Assembly: GCA_039654915.1 (NCBI GenBank)
Contig: CM077599.1
Span: 18,974,501 to 19,038,500 of the forward strand
Source: Aquilaria yunnanensis
Taxonomy: Eukaryota; Streptophyta; Magnoliopsida; Malvales; Thymelaeaceae
DNA: 64,000 nucleotides
Direction of reading: 5' to 3'
Shown piece by piece: positions 59,590 through 64,000 of this stretch (position 1 is the first letter of the stretch; each line of letters starts with the position of its first letter). Below the pieces are notes generated by a model. It searched no databases. It saw nothing but the letters and a program-made list of their open reading frames with translations, and was not told where the DNA came from. Made by a program: the position numbers and the translations under genes.

Positions 59590-59830
59590 GAATTATAATA
59601 ATAATAATAATAATAAAGATAATAAAAGTTAGTTGTTAGAATTAGTTGTTAATAACAATAATAATAACAATAATAAAAGTTAGTAAAGTTAGTTGGGTTA
59701 GTTGTTAACAATAATAACAATAAAAGTTAGTAAAGTTAATAAATTAGTAAGTTAATAATAATAATAACAACAATAATTAAAGGTTAGTAATAATAACAAT
59801 AATAAACAAATAAAATGTAAAAGAGAGTTA
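59590..59830. repeat. AAT/AAC-rich simple repeats and GTTAG-type short repeats
   Basis: Runs of (AAT)n and (AATAAC)n alternate with AAAGTTAGTAAAGTTAG-like phrases within the solo LTR. This is low-complexity sequence with no coding potential. Confidence 0.85.
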
Positions 59831-61044
59831 GTAATTAGTTAATTCTGCAGAAATAAATAAAAGGTTAGTGACTAAAATGAATAAATATGAGAAGATGAAG
59901 GATAAAAAATGAGGTTGTACCTTTTGAAAATGAATTTTGAATTCCGGAGCAGAGGCGCGCGCGCGGGGGTGAAAAAAAAAAAAACAGTCAGAGAAGGTTT
60001 AGGTTTTCTGGAGAGGAAGAGAAGAGGGCCAGGGACCTAGGCTAATTTTTTCCTTTTTTTCAAAACGAAGCTCTAAGTTTTTTTTCTCATTTTCTCTGTC
60101 TTCAGCACGAAATTTGGGGGGCTATTTATAGAGGAAGTTTGGCTGAACTGTTGATGGATAAATTAATAAAAAATTTCAAACTTATCTTTTAAATTGGTAA
60201 AATGACAATTTTAGTCCTTTACGTCTCTCAGCCTCTGGATAAGTTCCTGAAGCTTCTGATTTTGACAATTTTGTCGTTTTCTGTCAATTTGCGCCAGAAA
60301 CGTCGAGAGGCCCAAAATTTTATGTGACAAACTACCAAATGCTCCTGGAACTTTCAGAATTTGTCAATTTTTCCCGAAACTTCTTAATGTTGTCATTTTT
60401 ACCGCAAACTTTTAAATTTTGCCATTTTTTGGAGTTTTCTTTTTTTCTTTCAAATACACACATATATCATTTTAAATCAAATCTTCACAAAAAAAAAAAT
60501 GTATTTTAAGCTAATTAAAATTTTTAGTAATAATAATAAAAATAATAAATTTTTTTTATTTAATTTCTTTTGTTTAATTTCTTTTAAAATTTTTTTTTAT
60601 GGTCGGACGAAATTGGGTGTCAACACAAGTTTTAGCTTTATCTTTTAAAGAAAAAAAAAAAAAGCTTAAGCCTGATGGTGTTTATGTTACAGTTTAGGTT
60701 GTTATATGTGTAACAGACTTCCTCAAATTCCGTCAAATGCAAGTAAGGATTTTCATAATCAAAACCATGAAAAGTTGGTAAAAGTTGAATAATACCTAGC
60801 TTGAAATTGAAGTGACATGCATCATCATTGAGTGTTATTTCTTATGGGGTTCATGTATTCTCTAAGTGTCCTAGTTGATCTTGGTTATTATATAAAGAAT
60901 GATTATCTTCTTGTTCATTAATGTGTTCGGCCATATTTGAAGAAGATGAAGATTCTCTTACCAGTCTATCACTTGATATGCATGACCAAGCTGTCATGCA
61001 TTAACAAAATAACAACAAGAAAAAGTAATATTAATAACAGAAAA

Positions 61045-61340
61045 ATGTAGGAGACTCAGCCTTTCATTTTATAAACAAAAGATTTAGGAGGCGTAGCCTT
61101 CAAAAAAATAACAAAAAATTAATAGAAAATAAAATGTATGAGGCTCAGCCTTCCATTTAATAATAATAAAAAAAATAAAGAGAACACAAGAATAACAAAA
61201 AAACAAATGTAGGAGGCTTAGCCTTCCATATAATAGAAAATAAAATGTAGGAGGCTTAGCTTTCCATTCAACAATAAAAAAAAATAAGATTAACAGAAAT
61301 TAAGGGGTAGGAGGCTCAACCTTCCATATAATGAACAAAA
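61045..61340. repeat. Six dispersed copies of a TAGGAGGCTNAGCCTTCCAT motif
   Basis: Copies at about 61046, 61086, 61136, 61208, 61244 and 61305, 36-72 bp apart, are separated by A-rich spacers. The core AGGCTNAGCCT is an 11-bp palindrome. They lie between the primer-binding site and gag of the minus-strand Athila-like element, in its leader. Confidence 0.85.
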
Positions 61341-61400
61341 AAAATGAAACAAAATAAAAAGGAACAAAAAGAAAAAGAAACTTATACTATAAATTTACCT

Positions 61401-61417
61401 TCCCGGCAACGGCGCCA
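61401..61417 (-). promoter_or_regulatory. Primer-binding site (tRNA-Asp type) of the Athila-like element
   Basis: The minus strand reads TGGCGCCGTTGCCGGGA, complementary to the 3' end of plant tRNA-Asp as I remember it, six bases after the LTR end GTGCAGCA. A tRNA-Asp primer is typical of the Athila lineage. Confidence 0.85.
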
Positions 61418-61423
61418 AAAACT

Positions 61424-62919
61424 TGCTGCACTCTAGTAGTTGCAACTCAAATGTAGGTTGTCGCAAGTAATAAAATCTCGTGAGTCCGAGTGTTAAACCG
61501 CAGGGAAGTGGATTAAGGAATACAAATTACACATTTGGTAATAAGGAAAGATTTTTGTGCAAGATGTGAACATGTGTTGATTAAAAACTCAAATTTAAAG
61601 AAATAGCTAAGGTTAGGGGATCCACTTTTAGTATATCGGTTATGATTAATTTTAGCCCATCTTACCACTCAATTGGGATCCACACATATAGGAGGTCCCA
61701 AATGGGGAATTTAGTTAATGTTAATTTTCATTGATCTTAAAACTCCAATGCTTACTAATGAGTTCAAGTATCCATCATACCAACCTTTGTCTACAATAAC
61801 TCAATATTTCAATATAGCCGGTAGAACTATGTTCTATAGAGGGAATCAAGTAGCTTTTATGCCAATAATTGACTATGATGAATCAATACTCCCACTCAAC
61901 AAGGAGAGAAGTTAAATAGATTAATGAAGAAAATACCGTTAACGTTGTCATCCATTCAAATCAATCATAACATTTATATCAAAAGCTTCACCCTTTCACC
62001 TTAGCAAAAAGGAATATTAGTTAGCCATAATAAAAGTAAACAACATATAGAAAGATGAAATGAACATGAATTGAAATATCAAAGGAAGAACAAGAAGAAG
62101 AACAAGAAAACACTTAGACAGAGCTTCGGTATTGAAAACAAGAACAAGAACAAAGAAGAAAAGCTAACTTTGATACAAAAACATAAATGAGGCCTAAGAA
62201 ATGACATCCCTTCACCCTCCCCCCAAGGTGTCTATTTATAGAGTTTTGGGGGTGGGCAAAATGGTAAAATGGAATAGTGAAATATAAGTAAATACAAATC
62301 AACAATGGTAGGCTACAACTTCTTTTAAATTTTTTGACAATTGTACACATTGAATTAGCTCTTCCTCAAAGTCACAACTTTTTTTAGATCTATTTTTTAG
62401 CTTCGAATCAATAGCTTGCTCATTCAAATCGGACATCCATAGCTCAAGTTATGATTTTTCTACCGAAACTGCTCTTCAGCACACGAAAAAACAAATGGCC
62501 TCATCTATAATCATAATTCGGCAATTGAAATGATCAAACTAGCTCGCGGAATGAAGCAGCGTTGAAGATCTATGTGTTGGCTTTTAGATGAATTTGTAAT
62601 CACTCAGTTCCAACATCTACAGCTCTAGATATGATTTTTCTCGTGAAGGGTCGTCAAGTGATGATTTTACTTACGTAAAAAACATAATTATTTAATATAT
62701 ATATATTTTTTAATATTAACGAACAGTAAACCGTGTATGAATAGTAAATGCTGTATGAACAGTAAGATGGTCAATAATACTAATGAATAGTAAAAATGTG
62801 TATGAATAGTAAAAATGTGTGTGAATAGTAAAAATGTGTATGAATAGAAATCAATCATGCTCAAAGTGTATAATGATGATTTAAACTCTTAATAGCAATA
62901 CACTCATGAGTATTCATCA
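61424..62919 (-). mobile_element. 5' LTR of the minus-strand Athila-like element
   Basis: On the minus strand it runs from TGATGAATACTCATGAG (62919) to GAGTGCAGCA (61424), about 1.5 kb, followed by the primer-binding site. A TATA box (CTCTATAAATAGACACC, near 62240) and a pyrimidine-rich leader are visible. It matches 30136-31614 in the opposite orientation over its whole length. Confidence 0.88.
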
Positions 62920-62984
62920 GGTACCAATTTGGGACAAGAATAAAAGCTAAGATACCCCAGTCAACTTTACTGAAAAGAAGAATT

Positions 62985-63318
62985 GAATTGAAAGAAAATA
63001 CACCAAAAGTGCCCGAAGGTTAAAACATTGTGAAAAATGAAAAATACCAGTAACACGGAACCGAACCACAAAAGCCAGGCCCTCCTAGAATACCAAAACC
63101 GAATCCACATAAGCATGCTAGTATTTTCCAAAGCACTCCACCACGGAATTTAAAAATAGCCCATCAAAACATGCATGACATTGACCAATTTTAACACCAC
63201 AGGAGACAACCTGAAGCAGGACTCACAACTCAATCAAGACAAGCACTCTGCCTTAATCAATTCTAGTTCTAATTATCGAAACCAATAGAGCATAAATTGG
63301 TTTAGCCATATCTCCTAA
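62985..63318. repeat. Partial copy of the F-box gene leader intron
   Basis: It matches 21525-21878 in the same orientation with scattered substitutions and small indels. The copy is cut on its right by an LTR at 63319 and on its left borders about 65 bp of unassigned DNA next to the Athila LTR. Confidence 0.9.
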
Positions 63319-64000
63319 TGTCATGCCCAACTTAGCCCCTAGCCCATTTTAGGCCCAATTAATTATTCATGCAGCGGAATTTCCTAGAAGGGACATCTAT
63401 TCATTTCTAAAACATATGGGCATGTTCCCAGGACATTACTAGTACTAGCTCATTAAGTATTTACTTAAAGGTTTATATTGTGCTCTCGAAAATAAGCTAG
63501 TACTTATGTGGAACTTATGTGTTCATTTCAAGCTCGTTATCCAGCATAGCCAAGTACATGCATGACAACCAAAACACCAGATTCAAGTTTTGAAAAAAAA
63601 AAAAAAACTTGTTTACGATGCATACTTCTTGCATACTCATATGTGTCTTGGTAACCACTATTGCACATAAACACATACATGTCTTTAATTTCATTGGTTA
63701 CCATTTTAGCTCGTTATAGGCATGCATTTCCTTTCTAGTTCATGTTTACTTAATATTTATCTTTAAACATACATATAAGGCCGAGACATACATGATTCCA
63801 TATTTCAACATGTGTTTAGAAAACATAATCATGCACATCTATCAAATTTTTACTTCGACCCAAAGATGACTATCAACCAGAATGTCCAAGAGTTCATATA
63901 TATGCCATAGACATACTACATGGCTGAATATACTTAAAATACTTAGAATTGAATTTAGCATACCATTTTACTTAAGTACTATAAAGGGTCCATAAACACT
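63319..64000 (-). mobile_element. LTR of the 43833/25808 family, cut by the window end
   Basis: It starts TGTCATGCCC and follows the same course as the LTR at 43833-46567 (shared blocks such as CAGCGGAA, TTACTAGTACTAGCT and TTATGTGTTCATTTC). It was inserted after CTCCTAA of the duplicated F-box intron segment; the matching target duplication would lie outside the window. Confidence 0.8.

Larger units (their letters stand above)
58348..60625 (-). mobile_element. Solo LTR, 2278 bp, Ogre/Tat-like, in the Athila gag
   Basis: The plus strand starts TGTGGCAACG and ends GGGTGTCAACA. A perfect 5-bp duplication CAAGT flanks it (58343-58347 and 60626-60630). On the minus strand it begins TGTTGACACCCAATTTCGTC, which resembles the start of Ogre/Tat LTRs as I remember them. 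It contains repeats of a 55-bp unit near 58626-58850 and AAT-rich simple repeats. Confidence 0.88.
55688..60934 (-). pseudogene. Athila-like gag, split by two solo LTRs
   Basis: Minus strand from a likely start at 60934 (MAEHINEQEDNHSLYNN). The gag N-terminal part runs to about 60631 (IIQLLPTFHGFDYENPYLHL; RLKLFP), where a solo LTR (58348-60625) interrupts it. The middle part at 58347-57703 includes the retrotransposon gag core (WDELQQQFLKKF, near 58290; FYEGLTPRERQM, near 58110) and a degenerate zinc-knuckle-like CxxCET segment. A second solo LTR (56140-57702) follows, then the C-terminal part at 56139-55688 (NLEEILHSFIEKQESINAQT). Multiple stops are present. Removing each LTR and one copy of its target duplication restores colinearity. 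Confidence 0.85.

Noticed and set aside
62114..62350. Minus-strand open frame resembling the plus-strand frame at 30737-31051
   Set aside because: The similarity is because both lie in copies of the same LTR; the conserved part spans the TATA box and leader, and the frames do not extend equally. Not a gene.

Overview
The window looks like nuclear DNA of a dicotyledonous plant. It has AT-rich intergenic DNA, intron-containing genes with GT-AG splice sites, plant-specific gene families, and a large block of nested plant transposons. I cannot name the species. The left third (about 1-25 kb) is genic and the right two thirds (about 25.8-64 kb) is almost entirely transposon.

Genic part: an intronless-CDS transmembrane 9 superfamily (TMN/EMP70) gene at 3330-5303 (+); a 19-exon plastid adenylate kinase 5-like gene with a C-terminal DUF1995 domain at 7067-14299 (+, 600 codons by my splice model); and a three-exon F-box/LRR/FBD-type gene at 17853-20226 (-). 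From memory, a TMN gene and the adenylate kinase 5 gene are also neighbours in Arabidopsis (At5g35160/At5g35170), so this looks like conserved microsynteny. The 3' end of the kinase gene plus its downstream DNA (13211-16247) is repeated in inverted orientation at about 23800-25813. The copy is an unprocessed pseudogene that lost exons 17 and 18, and the two arms flank the F-box gene. A GRF-type zinc-finger fragment, the tail of a MULE (mudrA-like) transposase and a SINE-like insertion with a target duplication lie between 22.5 and 24.5 kb.

Transposon part, outside to inside. A Ty3/gypsy element with a tRNA-Met-type primer site (LTR 25808-27815, decayed gag and protease to 30135) sits in the kinase pseudogene. 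A decayed minus-strand Ty3/gypsy element of Athila type (LTR 61424-62919, tRNA-Asp-type primer site, gag, protease, RNase H/integrase remnants) is the main host of later insertions. Two solo LTRs with perfect 5-bp target duplications sit in its gag (56140-57702 and 58348-60625). A 20.7-kb Helitron (34331-55068) sits in its protease/polymerase region, with TC start, hairpin plus CTAG end, and an A^T target. The Helitron encodes a broken Rep/helicase, a many-exon RPA1-like protein, two unidentified small genes and captured host fragments (including a plasma-membrane H+-ATPase piece). It was itself hit by a 2.7-kb solo LTR (43833-46567). A partial copy of the F-box gene's 5' intron (62985-63318) and the start of another LTR (63319 to the window end) close the window.

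The most notable features are the base-pair-resolved nesting, the Helitron cargo and the inverted duplication. I saw no clearly new enzymatic system. The best candidates for undescribed genes are the two small Helitron-borne genes at 34.7-36.1 kb and the cysteine-containing coding remnant near 33 kb.
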